A stretch of 64,000 nt of DNA, taken from the NCBI RefSeq assembly GCF_002278925.1, contig NZ_NCJH01000021.1, positions 1 through 64,000 of the forward strand, in the 5' to 3' direction. Source of the stretch: Polaromonas sp. 39-63-25. GTDB taxonomy: Bacteria > Pseudomonadota > Gammaproteobacteria > Burkholderiales > Burkholderiaceae_C. How positions within the stretch are numbered: position 1 is the stretch's first letter; the number at the start of each line of letters is the position of its first letter. Positions 34,361-42,996 of this stretch are shown here, one piece after another. Under the pieces are notes generated by a model. That model had not been told where the DNA came from and did not search any database. It worked only from the letters and a program-made list of their open reading frames with translations. A program made the translations under genes and the position numbers.

Positions 34361-34837
34361 TCATGCGAGCGCCCCGTACACCGGCTCGCAGCGCACGTCG
34401 GTCTTGACCGAGTTGGCGATGAAGCAGGCGTCGTGTGCCTCGTGGTGCAGACTGTCCAGCTCTTCGCGGGTCGGCTGGCGCGCGCCGGAAAACTCCACGT
34501 CGGGCCGCAGGGTCACGACAGTCATGGCCATTTTTCCATCGGCATTTTTTTCCATGACCCCTTCCGCGGCGTCGAAATAACGGTCCACGCAGAATTTGCG
34601 TTTGGCCGCGATCGACAGAAACCACAACATGTGGCAGCTCGACAGCGAGGACACAAAGGCTTCCTCCGGGTCCAGCGCCGAGGCGTCGGACATCGGCAGC
34701 GGCACCACATGCGGTGACGACGAACCGGGCACCTCCAGGCCGCCGTCAAAACGCAGCAGGTGCCGGCGGCTGTAGCGGTTGCCCGCAAAGTCGCCTTCGT
34801 TGCGCAGCCATAAAACTTCAGCGGTGTAGTGAGCCAT
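34361..34837 (-). CDS. OsmC family peroxiredoxin-like protein
   Basis: 158 residues from ATG 34837. DPEEAFVSSLSSCHMLWFLSIAAKR holds the first catalytic Cys, and EAHDACFIANSVKTDV the second. These are the two cysteines with which OsmC/Ohr proteins reduce organic hydroperoxides. The SSCHMLWFL variant belongs to the OsmC rather than the Ohr branch. The start lies 2 bp after the stop of the dehalogenase gene. Confidence 0.9.
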   Translation of the reverse strand: MAHYTAEVLWLRNEGDFAGNRYSRRHLLRFDGGLEVPGSSSPHVVPLPMSDASALDPEEAFVSSLSSCHMLWFLSIAAKRKFCVDRYFDAAEGVMEKNADGKMAMTVVTLRPDVEFSGARQPTREELDSLHHEAHDACFIANSVKTDVRCEPVYGALA

Positions 34838-34839
34838 GG

Positions 34840-35751
34840 TTATTTGAAGAAGGTGTGCAGGGCGTGCGCCGTTTCCAGCGGCAGCTCTTCGGGAATGAAA
34901 TGCCCGGCCGGCAAGGCCTGGCCGCTGACGATGCCGGCGCATTGCGCCTGCCAGAGGTCCAGCGGCTGGAACAGCTGCTGCACCACACCGCGCTCACCCC
35001 AGAGCACCTGGGTGTCGCAGGCGATCTTGTCGCCGCGCGCCCGGCTTTCGCGGTCATGCACCAGGTCGATGCCGGCGCTGGCACGGTAGTCCTCGCAGGC
35101 GGCGTGGATCGCCTCGGGCGTGCAGAAGCAACGTTCGTACTCGATCAACGCCTCGGGTTCGATGTAGCTCAGGCCCCGGCTGCCCCAGCCGCCGAGCTTG
35201 GCGTGCAGGTAGGCCAAGGCGCAGCCGCCAATCATGGTTTCGGGCAGCGGGTTGGGCTGGATCAGGTGGAACCAGTGGTAATACGCGGTGGCAAAACGCA
35301 TGTCGGTGGCGTTGTACATGTCCAGCGTGGGCGCAATGTCGATCAGGCACAGCTTGTCCACGCGCCCGGGGTGGTCCACGGCCAGGCGGTGCGCCACGCG
35401 GCCGCCGCGGTCGTGGCCGCACAGGTAGAAGCTGCCGCGGCCCAGCGCGTCCATCACGGCCACGGCGTCCTGCGCCATGTTGCGTTTGCTGTAGTTGCTG
35501 TGGTCGGGCAGGCCGGCCACCTTGGACGAGTCGCCGTAGCCGCGCAGGTCGGGCAGGACCAGGAAAAAATGCGCCTGCAGCGCCAGCGCCACGCGGTGCC
35601 ACATCACATGGCTTTGCGGAAAGCCGTGCAGCAGCAATAGCGTCGGGCCGGCGGCATTGCCGCCGTAGCGGGCGAAGATGGAGGTGCCGTTGACTTCGAA
35701 GTCGCGCGCCTCGAAGCCTTCAAACCAGGCCTGCGGCAGGGTGGAGGCCAT
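34840..35751 (-). CDS. haloacetate (fluoroacetate-type) dehalogenase, alpha/beta-hydrolase fold
   Basis: 303 residues. It matches fluoroacetate dehalogenases residue for residue where it matters: nucleophile Asp114 in GHDRGGR, carboxylate-binding Arg115 and Arg118, acid Asp138 in IDIAPT, halide-pocket His159-Trp160 (YYHWF) and Tyr222 (EDYRASAGIDL), and base His284 (AGHF). DLRGYGDS is also typical. These enzymes hydrolyse fluoro- or chloroacetate to glycolate. Other members of the same branch act on epoxides or esters, but retention of the complete halide pocket favours dehalogenation. Middle gene of a tight operon with an NTF2-like protein and OsmC, each spaced 2 bp. Confidence 0.85.
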   Translation of the reverse strand: MASTLPQAWFEGFEARDFEVNGTSIFARYGGNAAGPTLLLLHGFPQSHVMWHRVALALQAHFFLVLPDLRGYGDSSKVAGLPDHSNYSKRNMAQDAVAVMDALGRGSFYLCGHDRGGRVAHRLAVDHPGRVDKLCLIDIAPTLDMYNATDMRFATAYYHWFHLIQPNPLPETMIGGCALAYLHAKLGGWGSRGLSYIEPEALIEYERCFCTPEAIHAACEDYRASAGIDLVHDRESRARGDKIACDTQVLWGERGVVQQLFQPLDLWQAQCAGIVSGQALPAGHFIPEELPLETAHALHTFFK

Positions 35752-35753
35752 GC

Positions 35754-36254
35754 TCAGTGCCCGCCCTGTTTCCGGCGCGCCAGGTAGGTGTGCAGGTTGG
35801 CCGCCGCCGTTTTGCGTACCTTGCTGCGCAGAAAGGGCGTCCAGCCCAGCAACAGGCCCGGCGTGCCCAGCGCCTGGCGCGCCCAGGCCCAGAAGTCGAA
35901 GCGGTCACGGTGGGTGGCGATCAGCCCCTGCGGCGTGAAGGTGAAGCGCCCGTCGATCACGTTGTGCACCATGCGCCCGGTGGCACTGAAGCGGTAGTGG
36001 GCCTCCCAGTGCGCCTGGCCACCGGCCGCGTCGGCCCTGACGTCGCTGTAGTCGAGTTTCCACACATCGCGCCCCTTGGCCCGGGTGGCGTCGCACAACA
36101 TGTGCCACATGCCCGTGACCTGCTCATGCCCGCGCAGCGAAAAGGCCTCGTCGTCAAAGGACGCGTCGGGCGCATAACACTGGGCCATGGTGTCCGGGTC
36201 CAGGCGCGCAAAGGCGCTGTAGAACTTCTCCAGGGTCTGCTGGTTGGGGTGCAT
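35754..36254 (-). CDS. NTF2/SnoaL-like fold protein
   Basis: 166 residues from ATG 36254; an open frame further upstream runs into the divergent LLM gene and is not used. The N-terminus LEKFYSAFARLDPDTMAQCYAPDASFDDEAFSLRG is the nuclear transport factor 2 fold seen in many small ligand-binding or isomerase-like proteins. Its function is unknown. First gene of the operon leading into the dehalogenase (2-bp spacing). Confidence 0.85.
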   Translation of the reverse strand: MHPNQQTLEKFYSAFARLDPDTMAQCYAPDASFDDEAFSLRGHEQVTGMWHMLCDATRAKGRDVWKLDYSDVRADAAGGQAHWEAHYRFSATGRMVHNVIDGRFTFTPQGLIATHRDRFDFWAWARQALGTPGLLLGWTPFLRSKVRKTAAANLHTYLARRKQGGH

Positions 36255-36405
36255 AAACACTTTCGGACGGGAGGGCTCGCGGGGATCTACTCGCGAAATC
36301 GTACACCCTCCGGCTGCGCCTGCGTCGTGACCTGTCGCCGACGGCAGGCACCCGGGCGACAGGCCGGGCATTGATAATGCGCCAACGCGACCCATCTGCT
36401 CCACC

Positions 36406-37389
36406 ATGATCCCTTTTTCCGTTCTGGACCTCTCCCCCATCGTGGAGGGCAGCGACGCCGCGCAGTCCCTGCGCAATACCCTGGACTTGGCGCAACACGC
36501 CGAACGCTGGGGCTTCCAGCGCTACTGGCTGGCCGAGCACCACGGCATGGCCGGCATTGCCAGTGCCGCCACGGCCGTCGTCATGGCGCATGTGGCCGGC
36601 GGCACCTCGCGCATCCGCGTCGGTGCCGGCGGCATCATGCTGCCCAACCATTCCCCGCTGGTGATTGCCGAGCAGTTCGGCACGCTCGAATCGCTGTTTC
36701 CCGGCCGCATCGACCTCGGGCTGGGCCGGGCGCCGGGTTCCGACCAGGCGACGGCACGCGCGCTGCGGCGCGACCTGAACGCCGACCCCAACGAGTTTCC
36801 GCAGGACGTGGTCGAACTCATGCATTACTTCGAGCCGGTGTCCGAGGGCCAGCGCGTGCGCGCCGTGCCCGGCGCGGGCCTGAAGGTGCCGCTCTGGATT
36901 CTGGGTTCCAGCCTGTTCGGCGCGCAGCTGGCGGCCCAGCTCGGCCTGCCGTTTGCCTTTGCCTCGCACTTTGCGCCGGCGCAGATGATGCAGGCCATCG
37001 AGGTTTACCGCAGCCGCTTCCGCCCCTCGGAACAGCTGGCGCGTCCCTATGTGATGCTGGGTTTCAATGTGTTTGCGGCCGACAGCGACGAGCAGGCGCA
37101 GCTGCTGTCGTCGTCGATGCAGCAGGCCTTTGTCAACCTGCGCAGCGGCCGGCCGTCGCGCCTGCAGCCGCCGGTGGCCGGTTACGAGGAGCGCCTCACG
37201 CCGCCCGAGCGCGCCATTCTGGAACAAACGCTGTCATGCTCGGCCATAGGCGCCCCGACGACGGTGCGCCATGCGCTGGAGGCCTTCGTGGCCCGTACCG
37301 GCGCCGACGAGCTGATGATCACCTCACAGATCTTCGACCACAAGGCGCGCCTGCGGTCTTACGAGATCACGGCGGGCCTGCAGGACTAA
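36406..37389 (+). CDS. LLM class flavin-dependent oxidoreductase (luciferase-like)
   Basis: 327 residues. [79 protein letters not shown] are typical of bacterial luciferase-like monooxygenases of the YhbW type. It would use FMNH2 from a separate reductase. Substrate unknown. The 151 bp between it and the divergent NTF2-dehalogenase operon must carry both promoters. Confidence 0.92.
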   Translation: MIPFSVLDLSPIVEGSDAAQSLRNTLDLAQHAERWGFQRYWLAEHHGMAGIASAATAVVMAHVAGGTSRIRVGAGGIMLPNHSPLVIAEQFGTLESLFPGRIDLGLGRAPGSDQATARALRRDLNADPNEFPQDVVELMHYFEPVSEGQRVRAVPGAGLKVPLWILGSSLFGAQLAAQLGLPFAFASHFAPAQMMQAIEVYRSRFRPSEQLARPYVMLGFNVFAADSDEQAQLLSSSMQQAFVNLRSGRPSRLQPPVAGYEERLTPPERAILEQTLSCSAIGAPTTVRHALEAFVARTGADELMITSQIFDHKARLRSYEITAGLQD

Positions 37390-37411
37390 GCGCACTTTCA
37401 AGAGTTGAAAT

Positions 37412-37506
37412 GCAAGCCAGGGCCGCGGGTCCGGCTTTGCCGGCCCGCAGGCGCAGCGGCCCCCTCGGGGGGCAGGGAGCTACACGAAGTGAGCGACCGT
37501 GGGGGC
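37412..37506 (-). repeat. GC-rich stop-proximal repeat, copy 4
   Basis: Reverse complement of copies 1-3 (ends AAGTGAGCGACCGTGGGGGCC on plus). It begins immediately after the stop codon of the minus-strand FKBP gene, so its relation to the upstream gene is the same as in the other copies. Confidence 0.85.
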
Positions 37507-37944
37507 CTATTTCTTGACCGACAGGAGCTCGATCTCGAACTGTAGCGTGGCGTTCGGCGGAATCACGCCGCCTGCGCCGCGCGAGCCATAGGCAATTGCC
37601 GCCGGGCAGGTGAGTTTGGCCTTGCCGCCCACCTTCATTTTCTGCACGCCTTCGGTCCAGCAGGGGATGACGCGGTTCAGCGGGAATTCGGTCGGTTCGT
37701 TGCGCTTGTACGAGCTGTCGAACTCCTTGCCGTCCGGAAAGCTGCCGCGGTAGTGCACCTTGACGGTGTCGGTGGCGGCCGGGCTGGCGCCGCTGCCGTC
37801 TTTCAGCGAGCGGTAGACCAGCCCGCTGGCCGTGACGGACGCACCCGCCTCCTTGGCGGCAGCGGCCGCGGCCGCATCGGCTTGCGCCCAGGCGGCGGGC
37901 AAAACAAACAATGACAAAACGCTGGCGCAGAGGATGGATCGCAC
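37507..37944 (-). CDS. periplasmic FKBP-type peptidyl-prolyl isomerase
   Basis: 145 residues from a GTG at 37944 preceded by AAGGAG. Signal peptide MRSILCASVLSLFVLPAAWA. One FKBP domain: VHYRGSFPDGKEFDSSYKR, WTEGVQKMKVGGKAKLTCPAAIAYG and VIPPNATLQFEIELLSV. It catalyses proline isomerisation in the periplasm. A longer frame to 38001 is open but lacks a signal-like start. Confidence 0.92.
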   Translation of the reverse strand: MRSILCASVLSLFVLPAAWAQADAAAAAAAKEAGASVTASGLVYRSLKDGSGASPAATDTVKVHYRGSFPDGKEFDSSYKRNEPTEFPLNRVIPCWTEGVQKMKVGGKAKLTCPAAIAYGSRGAGGVIPPNATLQFEIELLSVKK

Positions 37945-38044
37945 AAAAACTCCTTGGGTGATGTTCAGAAAGACTGGCCGGGCCCGGCCTGATGCACCCA
38001 TGTTAGCGCGGCACGGGTCAGCGCCGCCGCCCGCCTTCTTTACC

Positions 38045-38140
38045 AGCCAGAGCCGCGGGTCCGGCTCTGCCGGCCCGCAGGCGCAGCGGCCCCCCTGGGG
38101 GGCAGGGCGCTACACGCAGTGAGCAACCGTGGGGGCCACA
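38045..38140 (-). repeat. GC-rich stop-proximal repeat, copy 5
   Basis: Nearly identical to copy 4 and in the same orientation. It begins 1 bp after the stop of the minus-strand gene at 38142. Confidence 0.85.
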
Positions 38141-38141
38141 T

Positions 38142-38957
38142 TCAGCGCGGCGCGTTGCGCAACAGGTCCCGGTTGTCGTTCCACCAGGGGTCGTTGATGC
38201 CCTCCAGCAGCTTGTCGAAGGCAAAAGCCTTCTGGCTGATCACCAGCCGGGCCGCGCAACGCCGCACGGCGTGAAAGGACTCGTCCGTACTGTCCAGTGG
38301 CGGGCAGCGGGCGCTGAGCCTCTGGAAATAGTACGGCGGCCAGGTGCCGGTGGTGTTGACCTCCTGCCCGGACAACCAGTACACCCCGTCGGTGCGGTTG
38401 GCCCTCCAGCGTTCGTACACCGGCGCGGGCAGGCCCTGCTTGAAAAAGTAGTTGCGCAACTGGTCGGTGGGAGCCTTGCCCGGCGCGGAAGCCGGCGCTT
38501 GTTGCAGGCCAATCCGCCCGGCGGGCAACAGTCGCCAGGCGCCGGCCAGCCAGACGATGGCGCAGGCGCCCGCGCAGTCGGCGCTCGTGACCGTGTGCGG
38601 GTACAGGGCGGCCAGGGTGTCGGCCAGCAGCAGGGCTTCCGCGGTGTCGCCGCCTGAAATGGCCAGCTCGACCCGCCCCAGGGCATGCCAGGCGTCGGCC
38701 GGTTTGCGCCGCACCAGTTCGGTCAGGCGGGCCGTGTCGCCCGGCACCAGCTCGCCGCTGATTCTCAGGCTGCGCGCCACACCGGCCAGCGGGCCGTCCG
38801 GGAAGGGGTTGCTGTAGCTGAACTCCAGCGCGTGGGCGCAAGGCAGCGCCAGCAAGGATCCCAGCAGGGGCAGCAGCGCCATCGGTGCGGCGCCGGGCAC
38901 GCGGCCCGTCGCACCGGGGCGGTGCCAAAGCGTCTGGAGCCAGCGGGGTATCAGCAT
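38142..38957 (-). CDS. periplasmic ClpP/crotonase-fold-like protein
   Basis: 271 residues. After a hydrophobic segment (about 26-44, probable signal ending AHA), the pattern ELAISGGDTAEALLLADTLAALY and CAGACAIVWLAGAWRLL resembles the Gly-Gly oxyanion and nucleophile region of Clp-protease-like periplasmic proteins (COG3904 type). However, Ala/Cys occupies the place of the catalytic Ser. Proteolytic activity is therefore doubtful. Function unknown; transcribed alone. Confidence 0.65.
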   Translation of the reverse strand: MLIPRWLQTLWHRPGATGRVPGAAPMALLPLLGSLLALPCAHALEFSYSNPFPDGPLAGVARSLRISGELVPGDTARLTELVRRKPADAWHALGRVELAISGGDTAEALLLADTLAALYPHTVTSADCAGACAIVWLAGAWRLLPAGRIGLQQAPASAPGKAPTDQLRNYFFKQGLPAPVYERWRANRTDGVYWLSGQEVNTTGTWPPYYFQRLSARCPPLDSTDESFHAVRRCAARLVISQKAFAFDKLLEGINDPWWNDNRDLLRNAPR

Positions 38958-39164
38958 TCAATCCTTGTCAAACCCGTCAGCCGCGCTGTGGGTGCTTCTG
39001 GCCAAAAAACAAAACAACTTTACACGTCCCGCCTCTGCGGCGCTGCAGGGCAAGGCCTACTTTACACAGCCCGCAAAAACCCTTCGCCACGAGACCCTGA
39101 ACGTCGCCGGCCTGGCGTTGATCTGCGGCAAGCCAGCCTGGCGCTCCTGTGTCATCCTGTCGCC

Positions 39165-40967
39165 ATGAACACAGTCACTGCCTCTGCTCCGGGTTTTCTT
39201 TCTGCCGCCACGCGTTTTCTTTTCTTCACCGGCAAGGGCGGGGTCGGCAAGACCTCCTTGTCGGCCGCGGCGGCCATCGCACTGGCTGATGCGGGCTGGC
39301 GCGTGCTGCTGGTCAGCACCGATGCCGCGTCCAACCTCGACGAGATGCTGGGCGTGCCGCTGCGCAACCAGCCGGTGGACGTGCCCGGCGTGCCGGGTCT
39401 GGCCGTGCTCAACATCGACCCTGACGCAGCCGCCGAGGCCTACCGCCTGCGCGTGCTCGCGCAGCTGGAAGCCGATGCCAGCGAGGACGAACGTGCCACC
39501 GTGCGTGAGCAGCTGTCCGGCGCCTGTACCACCGAGATTGCCGCGTTCGACGAATTTGCCGCCTTGCTGGCCCAGGAGGGCGGCGGCTGGGACCATGTCA
39601 TCTTCGACACCGCGCCCACCGGCCACACCTTGCGCCTGCTCAGTCTGCCCAAGGCCTGGAGCGGTTTTCTGGCCGGCAACGACCGCGGCGCCTCCTGCCT
39701 GGGCCCGCACTCGGGCCTGAAGATGCAGGAAACGCGCTTCAACGCCGCCCTGGCCGCGCTCAGCAATGCGGCCATCACCACCGTGGTGCTGGTGACACGG
39801 CCCGATCCGCGCCCCATGCAGGAGGCCGCGCGCACCGCCGAGGAGCTGCGCACCCTGGGGCTGTCCAACCAGCGCCTGGTGGTCAACGGCGTGTTTCACG
39901 CCACGGTGCAGGCGGGCGGCAAGGTGGACCCCACCGCCCGGGCCGTCGAGGCGCTGGGCCTGCAGGCCCTCGCGCAAATGCCCGACGCGCTGGCGCGCCT
40001 GCCGCGCGACGAGGTGCCGCTGCGCGCCTTCGACACCGTGGGCCTGTCGGCGCTGCGTGCGTTGTTGGGGGGCGGTCCGATGCCGGCGACGGTCCCCGAT
40101 GCAGCTACGGGTGTGGCCTCCTTGCCGGCCGAACCCTTGTCCCGCATGGCCGACGAGCTGGCCGCCCTGGGCCACGGCCTGATCATGGTGATGGGCAAGG
40201 GCGGCGTCGGCAAAACCACCATTGCCGCCGCACTGGCCGTGGGCCTAGTGCAGCGCGGCCACAGTGTGCACCTGACCACCACCGACCCGGCCGCCCATGT
40301 GGCCGGGACGCTGAACGGCAGCCTGCCCAACCTGAAGGTCGGCCGCATCGATCCCAAAGCCGAGACCCAGGCCTACATTGCCAAAATCATGGCCACACGC
40401 GGCAAGACGCTGGACGAGCAAGGCCAGGCGCTGCTGCTGGAAGACCTGCAGTCGCCCTGCACCGAAGAGGTGGCGGTGTTTCATGCCTTCAGCCGCGTCG
40501 TCAACGAGGCGCGCAGCGCCTTTGTGGTGCTGGACACCGCGCCCACCGGCCACTCGCTGCTGCTGATGGACGCCACCGGCGCCTACCACCGGCAGATGAT
40601 GCAGCAGTACGAGGGCAGCAACAACGCCGTGCACATCATCACGCCGCTCATGCGGTTGCAGGATGCGTCCATGACCCACGTCATCCTGGTGACCCTGCCC
40701 GAGGTCACGCCGGTGAGCCAGGCCGCGGCATTGCAGGACGATTTGCGCCGCGCCAAAATCGAGCCCTGGGCCTGGGTCATCAACAAAAGCGTGGCCGCCA
40801 CCGGCACCACCGACCCGCTGCTGCAGGCCCGCCTGGCCGGCGAACACCGCCAGACCGCGCGTATTGCCGGCGGCCTGGCACGCCGCACCTTTGTGCTGCC
40901 CTGGCTGGCCGAGCCGCCGGTGGGGGTGTCGGCCCTGGGCGCGCTGGCAGCGCCTGCCGCGGTGTGA
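39165..40967 (+). CDS. arsA: arsenical pump-driving ATPase, two-domain ArsA
   Basis: 600 residues: two homologous ATPase halves, each with GKGGVGKT (near 23 and 344) and a DTAPTGH motif. Cys121 (SGACTTE), Cys178 (GASCLGP) and Cys432 (SPCTEE) match the three cysteines that sense As(III)/Sb(III) in plasmid ArsA. It is therefore a metalloid-type ArsA rather than a GET3-like single-domain protein. Unusually, no arsB, arsD or arsR is adjacent; it stands convergent to a LysR gene. Its TGA lies in a 16-bp sequence identical to the end of the MITE at 45.4 kb. The ATG 39165 gives the expected length. Confidence 0.92.
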   Translation: MNTVTASAPGFLSAATRFLFFTGKGGVGKTSLSAAAAIALADAGWRVLLVSTDAASNLDEMLGVPLRNQPVDVPGVPGLAVLNIDPDAAAEAYRLRVLAQLEADASEDERATVREQLSGACTTEIAAFDEFAALLAQEGGGWDHVIFDTAPTGHTLRLLSLPKAWSGFLAGNDRGASCLGPHSGLKMQETRFNAALAALSNAAITTVVLVTRPDPRPMQEAARTAEELRTLGLSNQRLVVNGVFHATVQAGGKVDPTARAVEALGLQALAQMPDALARLPRDEVPLRAFDTVGLSALRALLGGGPMPATVPDAATGVASLPAEPLSRMADELAALGHGLIMVMGKGGVGKTTIAAALAVGLVQRGHSVHLTTTDPAAHVAGTLNGSLPNLKVGRIDPKAETQAYIAKIMATRGKTLDEQGQALLLEDLQSPCTEEVAVFHAFSRVVNEARSAFVVLDTAPTGHSLLLMDATGAYHRQMMQQYEGSNNAVHIITPLMRLQDASMTHVILVTLPEVTPVSQAAALQDDLRRAKIEPWAWVINKSVAATGTTDPLLQARLAGEHRQTARIAGGLARRTFVLPWLAEPPVGVSALGALAAPAAV

Positions 40968-40977
40968 ACAGGCCCTA
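40962..40977. repeat. isolated MITE end between arsA and the LysR gene
   Basis: GTGTGAACAGGCCCTA, identical to the outer end of the element at 45399-45667. It contains the TGA of arsA and, on the other strand, the TAG of the convergent LysR gene. It may be a footprint or remnant of an excised or deleted copy. Confidence 0.6.
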
Positions 40978-41859
40978 AAGCGCCTTCGGCACCGCCTGGC
41001 TCAAAAAGTCATACACCGCGCGTATGCGGCGGCTGGTGCGGATCTCGCGGTGCACGGTGAGCCAGATCGGCAGCGGCGGCACCTTGATCATGGGCAGCAC
41101 GGCGACGACGTCCCTGTCGGTGGCGGCCAGGTAGTCGGCGATGAAGCCTATGCCCAGACCGGCACGCACGGCCTCCCAGTAGGCGATCAGGTCGTCGCAG
41201 CGAAACGCAAATGCTTCGCGTGTGACCGGCAGGCCAAAGCCCGCCATGCCCTTGAGGATGGCCTCGTCGCGGTCGCTGCCTACCAGCTCGTGGTTCAGCA
41301 GATCCTGCGGTTGCTTCGGCGTGCCGCGCCGGCGCAGGTAGTCGCGGTGCGCATAAGTGCCCAGCGTGACCCTGGCGATGCGCTTGACCACCAGGCTGGC
41401 CTGGTCGGGCTGCACCATGCGCAGCGCGATGTCGGCCTCGCGCCGCAGCAGGTTGCTGACCGCGTTGCTGGCCACCAGTTCGACCTGGATGTCGGGCAGG
41501 GCCAGGCGCATTTGCGCCAGGATGGGTGGCAGCACAAAACAGGCCACTGGCTGGCTGGCGGTGATGCGTACCGTGCCCGAGATGCCCGGCTCCAGGCCCG
41601 ACACGTTGCGCGCGAGTTCGTTGGCGGCGTTGTCCATGGCGCGGGCCGACTCGGCCAGCTGCAGCGCCGTGGCGGTGGGCAGCAGGCCACGCCCGGTGCG
41701 CTCAAACAGCAGCACGCCGAGCTGTGCTTCCAGCTCGGCGATGTGGCGACCTATGGTGGGCTGGCTGGCGCTGAGCACACGCGCCGCGCCCAGCAGGCTG
41801 CCCTGGTCCAGTGCCGCCAGGAAGGAGCGCACCAGGCGCCAGTCGAAGTTGTTATTCAT
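40975..41859 (-). CDS. LysR-family transcriptional regulator
   Basis: 294 residues from ATG 41859; the frame stays open far upstream on the antisense side of the next gene, which is not coding. DNA-binding domain FDWRLVRSFLAALDQGSLLGAARVLSASQPTIGRHI. Divergent from, and 96 bp away from, an NAD(P)-binding oxidoreductase gene, which is the likely target; T-N11-A boxes would be expected in that gap. Confidence 0.92.
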   Translation of the reverse strand: MNNNFDWRLVRSFLAALDQGSLLGAARVLSASQPTIGRHIAELEAQLGVLLFERTGRGLLPTATALQLAESARAMDNAANELARNVSGLEPGISGTVRITASQPVACFVLPPILAQMRLALPDIQVELVASNAVSNLLRREADIALRMVQPDQASLVVKRIARVTLGTYAHRDYLRRRGTPKQPQDLLNHELVGSDRDEAILKGMAGFGLPVTREAFAFRCDDLIAYWEAVRAGLGIGFIADYLAATDRDVVAVLPMIKVPPLPIWLTVHREIRTSRRIRAVYDFLSQAVPKAL

Positions 41860-41955
41860 GGATGAATACCTGATGTGGAGCGTTAGGGGATTGTCGAACA
41901 GCTGGCAGATTTCCACAATCACGCCATGTCCACCCCTTTTCTTCAGGAGATTTCC

Positions 41956-42996
41956 ATGACGCAGCCTGCCACCGTTCTTATCCTCGGCGCCCGCGGGCGG
42001 TTTGGCCTGGCGGCCACACGCGCCTTTGCCCAGGCGGGCTGGCGGGTGCTCGCCCAGCTGCGCCCGGGCGCCAGCGGCCCGGTGATGCCCGGGGTGGTGT
42101 GGCTGGCCGCGCAGCCCGGCGACACGGCCCGGCTTGCCGCCGCCGCACACGGCGCCGCGGTGGTGGTGCAGGGGCTCAGCCCGGTGTACACACACCGGGC
42201 CTGGCGCCGGGACCTGCCCGGCCTGACCCAGGCCGCCATCAATGTCGCGCGGGAACTCGGCGCCTTGCTGATGCTGCCGGCCAGCGTCTACAACTTCGGC
42301 GAATCCATGCCACCCCTGCTGCGCGAAGACACGGCGCAGGCGGCCAGCACCTTCAAGGGCCGCATGCGCATCGCCAGCGAAGCGCAGGTGCGCGCGGCCA
42401 CGCAGGACGGCCGCATGAAAGCGGTGGTGATTCGCGGCGGCGACTTCTTTGGCAGCGGCACCGGCTCGTGGCTGGACGAGGTGATGGTCAAGGACATCCG
42501 GCGCGGCAAGTTCACCTATCCTGGCCCCCTGAACGTGCCCACGGCCTGGGCCTGGCTGCCCGACATGGCGCGCAGCTTTGTGGCGGTGGCCGGGCAGCGC
42601 CATCAGCTGCCGGCCTTCGAGACCCTGCACTTTGCCGGCTACAGCCTCACGGGGCAGGACTGGGTCGATGCACTGACCGACATCGCGTGGGAGCGCGGCT
42701 GGCTGCCCGCCGGCGGCAAGCTGCGTACTCAATCGCTGTCCTGGCTGATGATGCGGGCGCTGGGCCTGGTCATGCCGAAAATCGCGGCGCTGTGTGAAAT
42801 GCGCTACCAGTGGTTCACGCCGCACACCCTGGTCAACACCCGCATGGCCGCCCTGACCGGCGCCGAGCCCCACACACCGTTTCCCGAGGCGCTGCGTGCG
42901 GCCCTGGCAGAGCTGGGCCTGTTGACCTCGCGCAAGGAGGTGGCGGCAAAAGGCGCTACGGTGACGGCACCAGTCTTTGAACGGAGCGCCTCATGA
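41956..42996 (+). CDS. NAD(P)-binding Rossmann-fold protein (epimerase/dehydratase-like)
   Basis: 346 residues from ATG 41956, with AGGAG upstream. The N-terminus has VLILGARGRFGLAATRAFAQAGW, a GxxGxxG dinucleotide site (GARGRFG). LLMLPASVYNFGESMPPLLRED carries a tyrosine like that of atypical SDRs. Substrate unknown; it may act on a small molecule sensed by the divergent LysR protein. Its TGA overlaps the next ATG (ATGA), so the two are translationally coupled. Confidence 0.85.
   Translation: MTQPATVLILGARGRFGLAATRAFAQAGWRVLAQLRPGASGPVMPGVVWLAAQPGDTARLAAAAHGAAVVVQGLSPVYTHRAWRRDLPGLTQAAINVARELGALLMLPASVYNFGESMPPLLREDTAQAASTFKGRMRIASEAQVRAATQDGRMKAVVIRGGDFFGSGTGSWLDEVMVKDIRRGKFTYPGPLNVPTAWAWLPDMARSFVAVAGQRHQLPAFETLHFAGYSLTGQDWVDALTDIAWERGWLPAGGKLRTQSLSWLMMRALGLVMPKIAALCEMRYQWFTPHTLVNTRMAALTGAEPHTPFPEALRAALAELGLLTSRKEVAAKGATVTAPVFERSAS

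Noticed and set aside
35754-36476. Longer N-terminus (74 extra residues) for the NTF2-like protein
   Set aside because: The extension overlaps the start and promoter region of the divergent LLM gene and has no conserved features; ATG 36254 gives a standard-length domain.
39057-40175. 372-codon open frame antisense to arsA
   Set aside because: Gly/His/Gln-rich shadow of arsA with no recognisable domain.
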